From Phycisphaeraceae bacterium (GTDB lineage: Bacteria > Planctomycetota > Phycisphaerae > Phycisphaerales > Phycisphaeraceae), in assembly GCA_040222855.1 (NCBI GenBank), contig JAVKCD010000019.1, positions 418,912-482,911 on the forward strand: a DNA stretch of 64,000 nucleotides. The letters run 5' to 3'. Below are positions 1 to 7,374 of this stretch, piece after piece. Under the pieces are notes generated by a model. It saw only the letters and a list, made by a program, of their open reading frames with translations, did not search any database and was not told the DNA's origin. Both the position numbers and the translations under genes were made by a program. Every line of letters begins with the position of its first letter. Position 1 is the first letter of the stretch.

Positions 1-1
1 C

Positions 2-466
2 GAGGCGATGCACCACGCGGGGCTGTGCAATCAGCCAGTGTCCAAGCATTGTCAAGACGGCCTGACGCTGCGTGGCTGTGTCATCACGGCGGCGGCGCAC
101 TGCGCCCCGCCCGGCAACAAGCCGACGGGTGAGGAGTTGATCTGCTGCCGGGACCACCTGACCGCGACGATTGATCTCATGCCGGAACTGAAGGCTGTCG
201 TCACCCTGGGTCGTATCGCCCACGATGCGGTGCTGAGCCAGGCGATCGAGCGGGGCTGGATTGAGAGGCGAAAGGATGCGCCCTTTGGCCACGGCCTGGA
301 GCATTGCGTGGCCGGCGGAGCGGTGGTCTTGCTGCCGAGCTACCACCCGAGTCAGCAGAACACGTTTACCGGGCGGCTGACGATGCCGATGCTCACTCAG
401 GTCTTTCAGGCCGCCGCAGGATGTACCCGCGATGCGATCAGGCCGGATTTCGCAGGGGATGATTGA
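2..466 (+). CDS. Type 5 uracil-DNA glycosylase (UdgB-like), 5' partial
   Basis: The open frame is already running at the left edge, so the N-terminus is missing. The remaining about 155 residues carry the C-terminal half of a family 5 uracil-DNA glycosylase: the segment GLCNQPVSKHCQDGLTL, the CAPPGNKPT segment with a cysteine expected to help hold the 4Fe-4S cluster, and the hallmark YHPSQQNTFTGRLT near the C-terminus (HPS motif). Members remove uracil and some deaminated purines from DNA to start base excision repair. The match to these motifs is direct; the exact substrate range is inferred from the family. It ends 90 bases before a Bax inhibitor gene and looks like a stand-alone gene. Confidence 0.85.
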   Translation, partial: EAMHHAGLCNQPVSKHCQDGLTLRGCVITAAAHCAPPGNKPTGEELICCRDHLTATIDLMPELKAVVTLGRIAHDAVLSQAIERGWIERRKDAPFGHGLEHCVAGGAVVLLPSYHPSQQNTFTGRLTMPMLTQVFQAAAGCTRDAIRPDFAGDD

Positions 467-556
467 CCGGGGGTCCGGGAGCAAGGATGATTATGCAGAC
501 GGGTCGGCGTGATCCGGGTCATCAGACGCAGAAGCCAACTTTCCGGAGATCAGCCC

Positions 557-1342
557 ATGGCAAGCAGCAACCCGGCATTCAGCGATCGTGCGATGGATCG
601 GATCCGAGCCCAGGCGGATGACGTCCTACGATCGCCATCGGAGCCCCAGGAAAGCGCGCCGGTGCGAGCGACGGGTTCGATGACCATCACCGGGTCGTGC
701 CTCAAGACGCTGTCGATGTTTGGTCTGGTGATGATCGCTGGCAGCTTTACCTGGGATATGGCTATGAGCGGGTCGCCCAATGCGCAGGCCTGGCTCTTTG
801 GCGGAGCGATCGGCGGGCTGATTGTTGGGATTCTGACCTGCTTCAAGCCCAATCTGGCACCGATCACCGCACCGATCTACGCGGTCCTGCAAGGCCTGTT
901 CTTAGGCGGGATCTCGGCGATGTACAACGCCCAGTTCCAGGGCATCGTCCTGCAAGCGGTCATGCTGACCATGGCCGTCGCCTGTGCGATGGCGGCGCTG
1001 TATGCGTTTCGCATCATCCGTGTGACCGCAAAGGTCCGGGGGATGATCGTCTCGGCAACCCTGGCGGTCATGCTCGTATATCTGGCCTCGTTCGTACTTG
1101 GCATGTTTGGAGCGGGGATTCCGTTCCTGCACGACACCGGCCCGCTGGGCATCGGCATCAGCCTGGTGATTGTCGGCATCGCCGCCTTCAACCTACTGCT
1201 GGACTTCGATTTCATCGAGAAGGGTTCGGCCCAGGGCCTGCCGAAGTGGGCGGAGTGGTACGCGGCGTTTGGTCTGATGGTCACGCTGATCTGGCTGTAT
1301 CTGGAGGTTCTCCGGTTGCTCTCGAAGCTGCGGAGCCGGTAA
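557..1342 (+). CDS. Bax inhibitor-1/YccA family membrane protein
   Basis: 261 residues with a polar N-terminus of about 45 residues (proline- and serine-rich) followed by seven hydrophobic segments, the arrangement of Bax inhibitor-1/YccA proteins. The tail contains an acidic stretch around LLDFDFIEKGSAQGLP between the last helices, as in the family, where acidic residues sense or conduct calcium and protons. Members sit in the inner membrane, and some bind or modulate the FtsH protease. The ATG at 557 is chosen because GGAG lies 8 bases upstream; an earlier in-frame start at 509 has no such site. No operon partner is evident. Confidence 0.85.
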   Translation: MASSNPAFSDRAMDRIRAQADDVLRSPSEPQESAPVRATGSMTITGSCLKTLSMFGLVMIAGSFTWDMAMSGSPNAQAWLFGGAIGGLIVGILTCFKPNLAPITAPIYAVLQGLFLGGISAMYNAQFQGIVLQAVMLTMAVACAMAALYAFRIIRVTAKVRGMIVSATLAVMLVYLASFVLGMFGAGIPFLHDTGPLGIGISLVIVGIAAFNLLLDFDFIEKGSAQGLPKWAEWYAAFGLMVTLIWLYLEVLRLLSKLRSR

Positions 1343-1363
1343 GTGGTGCGGGGGATGGGGGCT

Positions 1364-1987
1364 CTAGCCGTCGAAGGCGTCGAAGTGCTTCTGCTGGATC
1401 GGGACGACAACCTTGAGGATGTCGTGGAGGATACCCGCAGGTGATCCAAGTGAGTCGATCGGGATGACGCGGTCCTGGGGGTAGTGAGCGAGCACGGGGG
1501 CGGTCTCTTCTTCGTAGACGCGCCAGCGTTTGCGGATGACTTTTTCATCGGCGTCATCGTGGCGGTTGTCCTTGAGGGCGCGTTTGCGGAGACGGGCGAA
1601 CATCTCCTTCTCGTCGTTGCAGACCAAGTGGACAATCTTGAGCACGTCGATGTGCTCATCCATGAGCTTGGCCTGCTCGAGCGTGCGTGGGATGCCGTCG
1701 AGGATCAGCAGGTCGAAGTGAGGCTTGAACTGACTCAGGACGGTGTGGGCCTTGATCACCTGGGCCCACATCTTCACGGTGACTTCGTCCGGGACCAGTT
1801 GTCCGCGTGACGAGTATTCGTAAAAGATCTTGCCCAACTCGGACTGCACGTCGATCGAGCGGAACACATCCCCGCAGGAGCAGTGGTAGAAGCCGGGGAT
1901 GCGGCCGAGGATCGCGCCCTGGGTGCCTTTGCCGGCCCCGGGGGCACCAAAGAGGAGCATGGTTTTGTAGCGGTTCATGCTGATCAC
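1364..1987 (-). CDS. adk: Adenylate kinase-like nucleoside monophosphate kinase
   Basis: 207 residues. The N-terminal P-loop GAPGAGKGT, the DGIPRTLEQA segment (family DGFPRT) and the C-terminal RHDDADEKVIRKRW segment fit adenylate kinase, which interconverts AMP, ATP and ADP. The zinc-type LID cysteines are absent and the LID region is short, so this is a short-lid enzyme or a paralogue acting on another NMP. ATG codons at 1987 and 1978 are both possible; the MNRYKTMLLFGAPG start at 1978 gives a more usual N-terminus. The gene is divergent from the ISC operon and shares a 170-base control region with it. Confidence 0.75.
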   Translation of the reverse strand: MISMNRYKTMLLFGAPGAGKGTQGAILGRIPGFYHCSCGDVFRSIDVQSELGKIFYEYSSRGQLVPDEVTVKMWAQVIKAHTVLSQFKPHFDLLILDGIPRTLEQAKLMDEHIDVLKIVHLVCNDEKEMFARLRKRALKDNRHDDADEKVIRKRWRVYEEETAPVLAHYPQDRVIPIDSLGSPAGILHDILKVVVPIQQKHFDAFDG

Positions 1988-2098
1988 GGCCTTTCGAGCC
2001 CGAGGCCCGACCGGGCCCTGTGGGGGAGGAACGTCATAACCTAACGGGGTTTACGACTCCAATCGACCCCGAGAAGCAGATTGAGAACATCGACCGGG

Positions 2099-2127
2099 TT
2101 GAAAGCGTACTAAAACAGTCCTACTAT
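2099..2127 (+). promoter_or_regulatory. Promoter of the isc operon overlapping an IscR-type operator
   Basis: A -35 TTGAAA (2099-2104), a 17-base spacer and a -10 TACTAT (2122-2127) form a near-consensus sigma-70 promoter. Between the boxes lies TACTAAAACAGTC (2108-2120), which matches the ACT-N5-AGT core of the IscR type 1 operator of proteobacteria. A repressor bound there would block polymerase, so the arrangement predicts autoregulation by the Rrf2 protein encoded just downstream. It also rules out a start codon at 2126, since that ATG lies inside the -10 box. Confidence 0.7.
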
Positions 2128-2155
2128 GCAGACGATCTCAAACCATGGAAACGTC

Positions 2156-2686
2156 ATGCTGAGCCTGACCAAAAAGTCCGATTATGCCCTCGTCGCCCTG
2201 GCCTACCTAGGCCTGAGGTGGCACGATCAGACCGGTCCGGCCAGTGCCCGGCAGGTCGCTGCGTCGTTCGATCTGCCGGCCGCCCTGCTGATGAACATTA
2301 TGAAGGACCTCGCGTCTGCGGGCATTGTCACCTCGACCCGCGGGGCCCGAGGCGGCTACGAACTCGCCCGCGAGCCGGGTGAGATCAATCTCCTCGATGT
2401 ATTTGTCGCTCTCGAAGGCCCGATCCATCTTGTCGAGTGCTGCACCGACCGTCAGAAAAACGGCACCTGCAGCATCGCCGAGGGCTGCCCGGTCCGGCTC
2501 CCGATGCAGAAGCTCGACCGGCGGCTGCAAAGCTTTTTCCGATCGGTCAGCCTCCAAGACCTCATCACTTCCGACGCTGACGCGCCTATGAATAGCGACC
2601 GGGTAGCATTAACCCGTTCGGGTCATCTCACTGACCCTGGCACGACCACCAACCCTACGTCCCATCCAAAACCGTCCACGAGCTAA
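2156..2686 (+). CDS. iscR: Rrf2 family regulator, IscR-like
   Basis: 176 residues. Residues 1-85 form the winged helix typical of Rrf2 proteins (LTKKSDYALVALAYL at the start and the wing TRGARGGYELAR). Cysteines 95, 96, 105 and 111 (ECC...GTCSIAEGC) are the cluster-ligand region; in IscR three cysteines plus a histidine hold a 2Fe-2S cluster. The last 35 residues are polar and probably disordered. The ATG at 2156 is preceded by GGAAA and lies downstream of the promoter, so the earlier ATG is rejected. It sits directly before iscS, as iscR does in proteobacteria, and probably senses cluster demand and represses its own operon. Confidence 0.85.
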   Translation: MLSLTKKSDYALVALAYLGLRWHDQTGPASARQVAASFDLPAALLMNIMKDLASAGIVTSTRGARGGYELAREPGEINLLDVFVALEGPIHLVECCTDRQKNGTCSIAEGCPVRLPMQKLDRRLQSFFRSVSLQDLITSDADAPMNSDRVALTRSGHLTDPGTTTNPTSHPKPSTS

Positions 2687-2701
2687 CAGGAACTCTCAGG
2701 C

Positions 2702-3922
2702 ATGGCCCCCAAACTCCCGATCTACATGGATCACAACGCAACCACGCCGATGGACCCCAGGGTCCTCGATGTGATGCTTCCGTATTTCACCGAGCACTAT
2801 GGCAACGCCTCGAGCCGCAACCACAGCTTCGGGTGGGCGGCAGAGGACGGCGTCGATAAGGCCCGCCATCAGGTCGCGAGCCTGATCGGAGCCAACTCCA
2901 AGGAGATCATCTGGACCTCCGGTGCGACCGAGTCGAACAACCTGGCCATCAAGGGTGTCGCGGAGATGTACGCCAGCAAAGGCAAGCACATTATCTCGGC
3001 GTCCCACGAGCACAAGGCCGTGCTCGACCCCTGCAAGCGCCTGCAGCGTGAGGGCTTTGAGGTCACCTTCCTCGATCCCAACGAGGACGGTGTTATCTAC
3101 GCAGAACAGGTCCGCGAGGCGATGCGCGACGACACGATCCTCGTCTCGATCATGTGGGCCAACAACGAGGTCGGCACCGTCAACGAGATCCCTGAAATCG
3201 GTGCCCTCTGTAAAGACCGAGGTGTGCTGTTCCACACCGATGCCACCCAGTGGGTCGGCAAGATGCCGACCGATGTCGAAGCTGCGGGCGTAGACCTGCT
3301 CTCGGCGACGGCTCACAAGATGTACGGCCCGAAGGGCGCTGGCTTCCTCTACGTCCGTCGGCGTAAGCCCCGCGTGCGTCTGGCCCCGCTCATCGACGGC
3401 GGCGGGCACGAACGCGGCATGCGCTCGGGCACTCTCAACGTCACCGGGATTGTCGGTCTCGGTGCCGCCTGCGAGATCTGTGCTAACGAGATGGAATCCG
3501 AAGCCAAGAAACTCTCGACTCTGCGCGATCGCCTGATCGAGGGCATCTGTGGAAAGCTCGAAACCGCCGTGCTCAACGGCCACAAGACCCGACGGCTCCC
3601 GCACACGGCGAACATCAGCTTCCCCTATGTGGAAGGTGAGTCGTTGATGATGGCGATGAAGGAAATTGCAGTCAGTTCCGGCTCGGCCTGCACCTCAGCC
3701 TCCCTCGAACCGAGCTATGTCCTCAAGGCGCTTGGCGCTGGCGACGAGATCGCCCACAGTTCGATCCGCTTTGGCCTGGGCCGATTCAACACGCAGGAAG
3801 AAATCGATTACGTCATCGACAAGGTCAACAAGAGTGTCGAGCACCTGCTCGCCATGAGCCCGCTCTACGACATGGTCAAAGAAGGCATCGACCTCTCGAC
3901 CGTCGAGTGGGGCAGCCACTAA
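2702..3922 (+). CDS. iscS: Cysteine desulfurase IscS
   Basis: 406 residues, the normal IscS length. Lys206 in [12 protein letters not shown] is the expected PLP-binding lysine. Cys330 in [10 protein letters not shown] is the persulfide-forming cysteine on the mobile loop, and the numbering is almost that of the E. coli enzyme. The enzyme removes sulfur from cysteine, giving alanine and a protein persulfide passed to IscU and other acceptors. AGGAAC lies before the ATG, 15 bases after iscR. The length and loop sequence favour the IscS class over SufS. It is the second gene of an iscR-iscS-iscU-iscA operon. Confidence 0.96.
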   Translation: MAPKLPIYMDHNATTPMDPRVLDVMLPYFTEHYGNASSRNHSFGWAAEDGVDKARHQVASLIGANSKEIIWTSGATESNNLAIKGVAEMYASKGKHIISASHEHKAVLDPCKRLQREGFEVTFLDPNEDGVIYAEQVREAMRDDTILVSIMWANNEVGTVNEIPEIGALCKDRGVLFHTDATQWVGKMPTDVEAAGVDLLSATAHKMYGPKGAGFLYVRRRKPRVRLAPLIDGGGHERGMRSGTLNVTGIVGLGAACEICANEMESEAKKLSTLRDRLIEGICGKLETAVLNGHKTRRLPHTANISFPYVEGESLMMAMKEIAVSSGSACTSASLEPSYVLKALGAGDEIAHSSIRFGLGRFNTQEEIDYVIDKVNKSVEHLLAMSPLYDMVKEGIDLSTVEWGSH

Positions 3923-3959
3923 CCCCCGCCTCCCGCATTCGTAAGTCTGGAAATAAGCC

Positions 3960-3976
3960 GGACCTGAAACAGGTCC
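3960..3976 (+). other. Perfect hairpin between iscS and iscU
   Basis: GGACCTG (3960-3966) and CAGGTCC (3970-3976) form a 7-bp stem closed by AAA. No T-run follows, so it is not a standard terminator. Its position 37 bases after iscS and 38 before iscU suggests a role in transcript processing or stability between the two cistrons. Confidence 0.5.
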
Positions 3977-4014
3977 TTGAGTCAAGAGCAAACAAAAAAG
4001 TAAGGAGCCAACCC

Positions 4015-4446
4015 ATGGCCTACAGCGAAAAAGTCATCGACCACTACGAGCGCCCTCGAAACGTCGGGACGCTGGACAAGGAACAAAAGACCGTCGGCAC
4101 CGGCGTCGTCGGGGCCCCGGAGTGTGGGGACGTCATGCGACTGCAGATCCAGGTCAACCCGGAGACCGGCGTCATCGAGGACGCGAAGTTCAAGACCTTC
4201 GGCTGCGGCTCGGCGATCGCGTCGTCGTCGCTGGCGACTGAGTGGCTCAAGGGCAAGACCGTCCACGAGGCCGAGCAGATCAAGAACACCCAGATCGTCG
4301 AGGAGTTGAGCCTCCCGCCCGTGAAGATCCACTGCTCGGTGCTCGCTGAGGACGCCATTCGCGCGGCGATCCATGACTACGAGGAAAAGAACGGTCTGGA
4401 TCACGACCATGACCACGATCACAGCGAGGCCCAAGCCACGGCTTGA
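4015..4446 (+). CDS. iscU: Fe-S cluster scaffold IscU with metal-binding-like tail
   Basis: 143 residues. Cys37 (GAPECGD, with Asp39), Cys64 (FGCGSA) and Cys107 (KIHCS) are the three cluster ligands. LPPVK (residues 100-104) is the recognition motif of the HscA chaperone, and an HscA homologue is encoded at about 31.6-33.6 kb. The protein assembles 2Fe-2S clusters using sulfur from IscS. AGGAG lies 8 bases before the ATG at 4015; the longer frame from 3907 overlaps iscS and is rejected. The C-terminus is extended by alternating Asp and His (LDHDHDHDHSEAQATA), unusual for IscU, which may bind iron or another metal. Confidence 0.95.
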   Translation: MAYSEKVIDHYERPRNVGTLDKEQKTVGTGVVGAPECGDVMRLQIQVNPETGVIEDAKFKTFGCGSAIASSSLATEWLKGKTVHEAEQIKNTQIVEELSLPPVKIHCSVLAEDAIRAAIHDYEEKNGLDHDHDHDHSEAQATA

Positions 4447-4469
4447 CCCCCGCTGGAAGAGGCTATAAT
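4443..4469 (+). promoter_or_regulatory. Possible internal promoter before iscA
   Basis: TTGACC (4443-4448, overlapping the iscU stop codon) and a perfect TATAAT (4464-4469) are separated by 15 bases, slightly short. It could give iscA extra transcription. A weak hairpin with CCCGGG followed by five T lies at about 4475-4504, so attenuation is also possible. Confidence 0.4.
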
Positions 4470-4561
4470 CCGCATCCCGAGTCCGATGAAAGGCCCGGGT
4501 TTTTAAGAAACCAGCACGCACCGCGGCCTAGCGCCGCCTGATGAGAGACAAGGACCCCACC

Positions 4562-4894
4562 ATGGGCATTCTTCTAAGCGAAACCGCAGCCCGCGAGATC
4601 AAGACCATCATCGACCAGCAGGAACTCGACGGCGAGAAGGTGCGGCTCCGCGTCGGCGTCAAGGGCGGGGGCTGCTCCGGCTTCTCCTACCTCCTCGACC
4701 TGACCGAGACGTCCCGCGACAACGATGAGATGTTCGACCAGCACGGCGTCAAGGTTGTCTGTGACCCCAAGAGCTACCTCTACCTCAACGGCGTCTCCAT
4801 CGACTTCAAAGACGAGGTCATGGGCCGCGGGTTTGTGTTCAACAACCCGAATGCGAGCAGCAGCTGTGGGTGCGGGAGCAGCTTTAGCGCTTGA
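4562..4894 (+). CDS. iscA: Fe-S cluster A-type carrier IscA
   Basis: 110 residues, the usual length. The three conserved cysteines of A-type carriers are present: Cys38 in GGGCSGFSY and the C-terminal pair Cys102/Cys104 in SCGCGSSF. The protein receives or carries Fe-S clusters between the scaffold and apo-targets. The ATG at 4562 has AAGGA upstream; an earlier in-frame ATG at 4541 lacks a site. It is the last gene of the isc operon and is followed by a strong terminator. IscA, ErpA and SufA cannot be told apart by motif; the name rests on context. No hscB or ferredoxin gene follows. Confidence 0.92.
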   Translation: MGILLSETAAREIKTIIDQQELDGEKVRLRVGVKGGGCSGFSYLLDLTETSRDNDEMFDQHGVKVVCDPKSYLYLNGVSIDFKDEVMGRGFVFNNPNASSSCGCGSSFSA

Positions 4895-4909
4895 TCGAAG
4901 CCAGGTGAA

Positions 4910-5425
4910 TCACACCAAACCCGTGAGGAAGCATACCGCCTCCCGCGGGTTTTTTAATGGAATCAACGCCATCCCCGCCGGCCGCTTCTCCAACGCCTCC
5001 ACGAGCGCTGGCCTTCCCGTCCGTTTGAAATGCCACGCGTACGTTAGGAATTCCCAGTCAAAGCTCTCCCGGCACCCCTCGGCCATGTCGGGGCGACCAC
5101 GCCACCGGCCCGTGATCTGCCGCTTGAGAACCCGCCAGCGGTAAACGTGTGGGGCGTAGTCCAGGTGAATCACCGTGTCGGCACGCGCCAAGCGCATCGG
5201 CAGCGTCGGCGCGAAGTTGCCATCGATGATCCACTGGTCCTCCGCGACGATGGGGGCGAGACGCTCGGCGAGTTCTTCCGTCGATCGCGCCTGCCAGCCC
5301 GGCTTCCAGAAAAGCACGTCAATGTGATGCACCGGCAGCCCGGTCGCCGCACCCAGGTGGCGGGCAAAGGTGCTCTTCCCCGCCCCACAGGGACCGACGA
5401 CGCAGACTCGTTGCATCTGCGTCAT
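4910..5425 (-). CDS. Small P-loop kinase, FlaR/topology-modulation-like
   Basis: About 171 residues (168 if the second ATG at 5416 is used). The N-terminal VVGPCGAGKSTFARHLG is a Walker A loop. HHIDVLFWKPGW and DQWIIDGNFAPTLPMRL are typical of small adenylate-kinase-like proteins annotated as DNA topology modulation protein FlaR; VIHLDYAP and the arginine-rich YRWRVLKRQITGRWRGR follow. The substrate is unknown. The last 15 codons overlap the isc terminator. Its start lies about 10 bases from the divergent methyltransferase start, so each gene's promoter must lie within the other's coding region or be very compact. The much longer open frame upstream overlaps the methyltransferase and is rejected. 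Confidence 0.75.
   Translation of the reverse strand: MTQMQRVCVVGPCGAGKSTFARHLGAATGLPVHHIDVLFWKPGWQARSTEELAERLAPIVAEDQWIIDGNFAPTLPMRLARADTVIHLDYAPHVYRWRVLKRQITGRWRGRPDMAEGCRESFDWEFLTYAWHFKRTGRPALVEALEKRPAGMALIPLKNPREAVCFLTGLV
4917..4956 (+). terminator. Intrinsic terminator of the isc operon
   Basis: AAACCCG (4917-4923) pairs with CGGGTTT (4946-4952), with an inner GAGG/CCTC pairing, and the stem runs into six T residues. It lies inside the 3' end of the convergent kinase gene on the other strand. Confidence 0.8.
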
Positions 5426-5434
5426 GATAAGGCC

Positions 5435-6034
5435 GTGACGCACACCACAGGTCCAACGAGGGGGGAGGGCTTCGCCTCCCGCGCCGGCGTCAAGCTCGAT
5501 GCGGCTCTCACATCCTTTGGGGTCGACCCCGCCGGTCTCACCTGTGCCGACCTTGGCTGCTCGACCGGTGGGTTTACCGACTGCCTGATCCAGCGCGGGG
5601 CTCAGCGGGTCTACGCCGTCGATACGGCCTACGGCGAGCTTGCCTGGAAACTTCGGCAACACGACCGCGTCACCGTCCTGGAACGAACCAACGCCCTGCA
5701 CTTTGATCCGCGCGAGGAACTCGAAGGCTTTACCGGCGCAGACCTCGTCTCGATTGACCTGGGCTGGACCAAGCAGCAGCGTGCCATCCCCGCAGCGATC
5801 CGCTGGCTCAAGCGCGACCACGATCAGCCCGTTGGCGACGTGATCGCCCTCATCAAACCGCACTACGAATCCGGCCAGCACAAGCTCGACGATGACGAAG
5901 CCGAGCGGATCGCTCGCGAAGTTGCTGTCGGTCTTGAAGATGATCATGTGAAGCTGGGGGGGGTGATTGCCTCGCCGGTTCGTGGCGGGAAGGGCAAGAA
6001 CCTCGAGTTCCTCACTCACATCAAGGTCCGGTAA
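5435..6034 (+). CDS. TlyA/FtsJ-like rRNA methyltransferase lacking the S4 domain
   Basis: About 199 residues. SRAGVKLDAAL, the SAM motif ADLGCSTGGFTDCL, the catalytic-type Asp in SIDLGWTKQQ and Lys in ALIKPHYE, and the C-terminal SPVRGGKGKNLEFL fit FtsJ/TlyA 2'-O-methyltransferases. TlyA proteins normally begin with an RNA-binding S4 domain of about 60 residues, which is absent here. The start is the GTG at 5435, preceded by AAGG but with tight spacing; an upstream frame to 5147 overlaps the divergent kinase and looks non-coding. The likely role is methylation of ribosomal RNA. Start confidence is low, family confidence high. Confidence 0.75.
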   Translation: MTHTTGPTRGEGFASRAGVKLDAALTSFGVDPAGLTCADLGCSTGGFTDCLIQRGAQRVYAVDTAYGELAWKLRQHDRVTVLERTNALHFDPREELEGFTGADLVSIDLGWTKQQRAIPAAIRWLKRDHDQPVGDVIALIKPHYESGQHKLDDDEAERIAREVAVGLEDDHVKLGGVIASPVRGGKGKNLEFLTHIKVR

Positions 6035-6110
6035 GCACGGGCAACGCTTTGCACTCAGCCAGGTTGGCGTATGCTGTAGTGCCTGCGATCAAGTCTGAAC
6101 TAGGCCGAGC

Positions 6111-7373
6111 ATGAGCAAAACTGAGAGCATCAAACCCAGCACACCCCGGGTCGCATCGTTCCCGCAGAACGTCGAAGAGTTGTGCGAAGCACTGCCCCAC
6201 GTCACGCCCCACGAGGGCGCCGGCCTCCTTCTTCTCAATGACCCCGCCGACGCCGCCAAGGCGCTGCAGACCATCAACCCCTCCGTCGCCGCTCCGATCC
6301 TCGATGAGTTGAGCGTCAACGACCGTGACACCATCGCCCGTGCCGCCCCCGCCGCCGTCGGCGAGCAGTGGCAACGCAACGCCACCTACGCCCGCGGCAC
6401 CATCGGCCGGGTCATGCGCCCCGCCTTCGCCGTCTTCCAGCAAGGCATCACCATCGGCGACGCCGTCGAACAACTCCGCGGTCTCGTCAAAGAGTTCTTC
6501 ATCACCTACGCCTACGTCGTGGATGAAAACCGCAAACTCCTCGGCGTCGTCACCATGCGCGAGCTGCTCTTCGCTGACCGAGCGGCCAGCATCAGCTCGA
6601 TCATGATCAGCAAGCCCTACGCCGTCCCCGCCTCCCAGCGCATGGAGGACACCCTCGACGAACTCGTCCGCATGCACCTGCCGGTCTATCCCGTCGTCAG
6701 CGACGACGGCGTCCTCGTCGGCGAAGTCCGCGGGCAATCGATGTTCGAGAACCAGAAAATGGCCATCTCGGCACAGCTCGGTTCATCCGTCGGCGTCGGC
6801 AAGGAAGAGAAGCTCACCACCAGCATCCTCACCAGCCTGCGACTCCGCCACGCCTGGCTCCAGGTCAACCTGCTCACCGCCTTCATCGCTGGCGCCGTCG
6901 TGAGTCTCTTTGAAGGCACCATCGCCCAGGTCGTCGTGCTTGCCGCATTTCTCCCCGTCCTCGCTGGACAAGCTGGCAACACTGGTGCCCAGGCGCTCGC
7001 TGTCGTGATCCGCGCGATCACCCTGGGCGACCTCAAGCCTGGCATGACGATGCGTGTCCTGCGAAAAGAGATGATCCTTGGCACGCTCAACGGCCTGTTC
7101 GTCGGCGTCGTCGCCGGTCTCGTGATGTTCGGCTACGCCATCCTCGCCGGTGCCGAGCAGAGCCCGGTCGTCCTCGCCCTCGTCGTCCTCACCGCCATGG
7201 TCGGGAGCTGCCTGCTCAGCGGGCTCTCCGGGGCGCTGATCCCCATCATGCTCAAGCGCTTCGGCGTCGATCCCGCGACCGCCTCCTCGATCTTCCTCAC
7301 CACCTGCACTGACATCGCCGCGCTCGGCCTGCTGCTCATCCTCGCGTCGATCTTCGTCGTCTCGGCCACCTGA
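6111..7373 (+). CDS. mgtE: Magnesium transporter MgtE
   Basis: 420 residues. Residues about 15-115 resemble the MgtE_N domain, two CBS motifs follow (about 120-240, with VVTMRELL and YPVVSDDGVLVGEV), and the C-terminal half has five hydrophobic helices. The pore signature VLAGQAGNTGAQALAVVIRA is present, as is FGVDPATASSIFLTTCTDI in the last helices. The protein forms a magnesium channel gated by binding of Mg2+ to its cytosolic domains. The N-terminal domain is somewhat shorter than in the 450-residue classical protein. The gene stands alone; its 76-base upstream gap is too short for a magnesium riboswitch. Confidence 0.93.
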   Translation: MSKTESIKPSTPRVASFPQNVEELCEALPHVTPHEGAGLLLLNDPADAAKALQTINPSVAAPILDELSVNDRDTIARAAPAAVGEQWQRNATYARGTIGRVMRPAFAVFQQGITIGDAVEQLRGLVKEFFITYAYVVDENRKLLGVVTMRELLFADRAASISSIMISKPYAVPASQRMEDTLDELVRMHLPVYPVVSDDGVLVGEVRGQSMFENQKMAISAQLGSSVGVGKEEKLTTSILTSLRLRHAWLQVNLLTAFIAGAVVSLFEGTIAQVVVLAAFLPVLAGQAGNTGAQALAVVIRAITLGDLKPGMTMRVLRKEMILGTLNGLFVGVVAGLVMFGYAILAGAEQSPVVLALVVLTAMVGSCLLSGLSGALIPIMLKRFGVDPATASSIFLTTCTDIAALGLLLILASIFVVSAT

Positions 7374-7374
7374 T

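Noticed and set aside
2020-2382. A 120-codon frame overlapping the start of iscR.
   Set aside because: It covers the isc promoter and then becomes an arginine-rich out-of-frame reading of iscR.
6035-6110. A magnesium riboswitch before mgtE.
   Set aside because: The gap is only 76 bases, too short for an M-box or mgtA-type leader, and no matching stems were seen.
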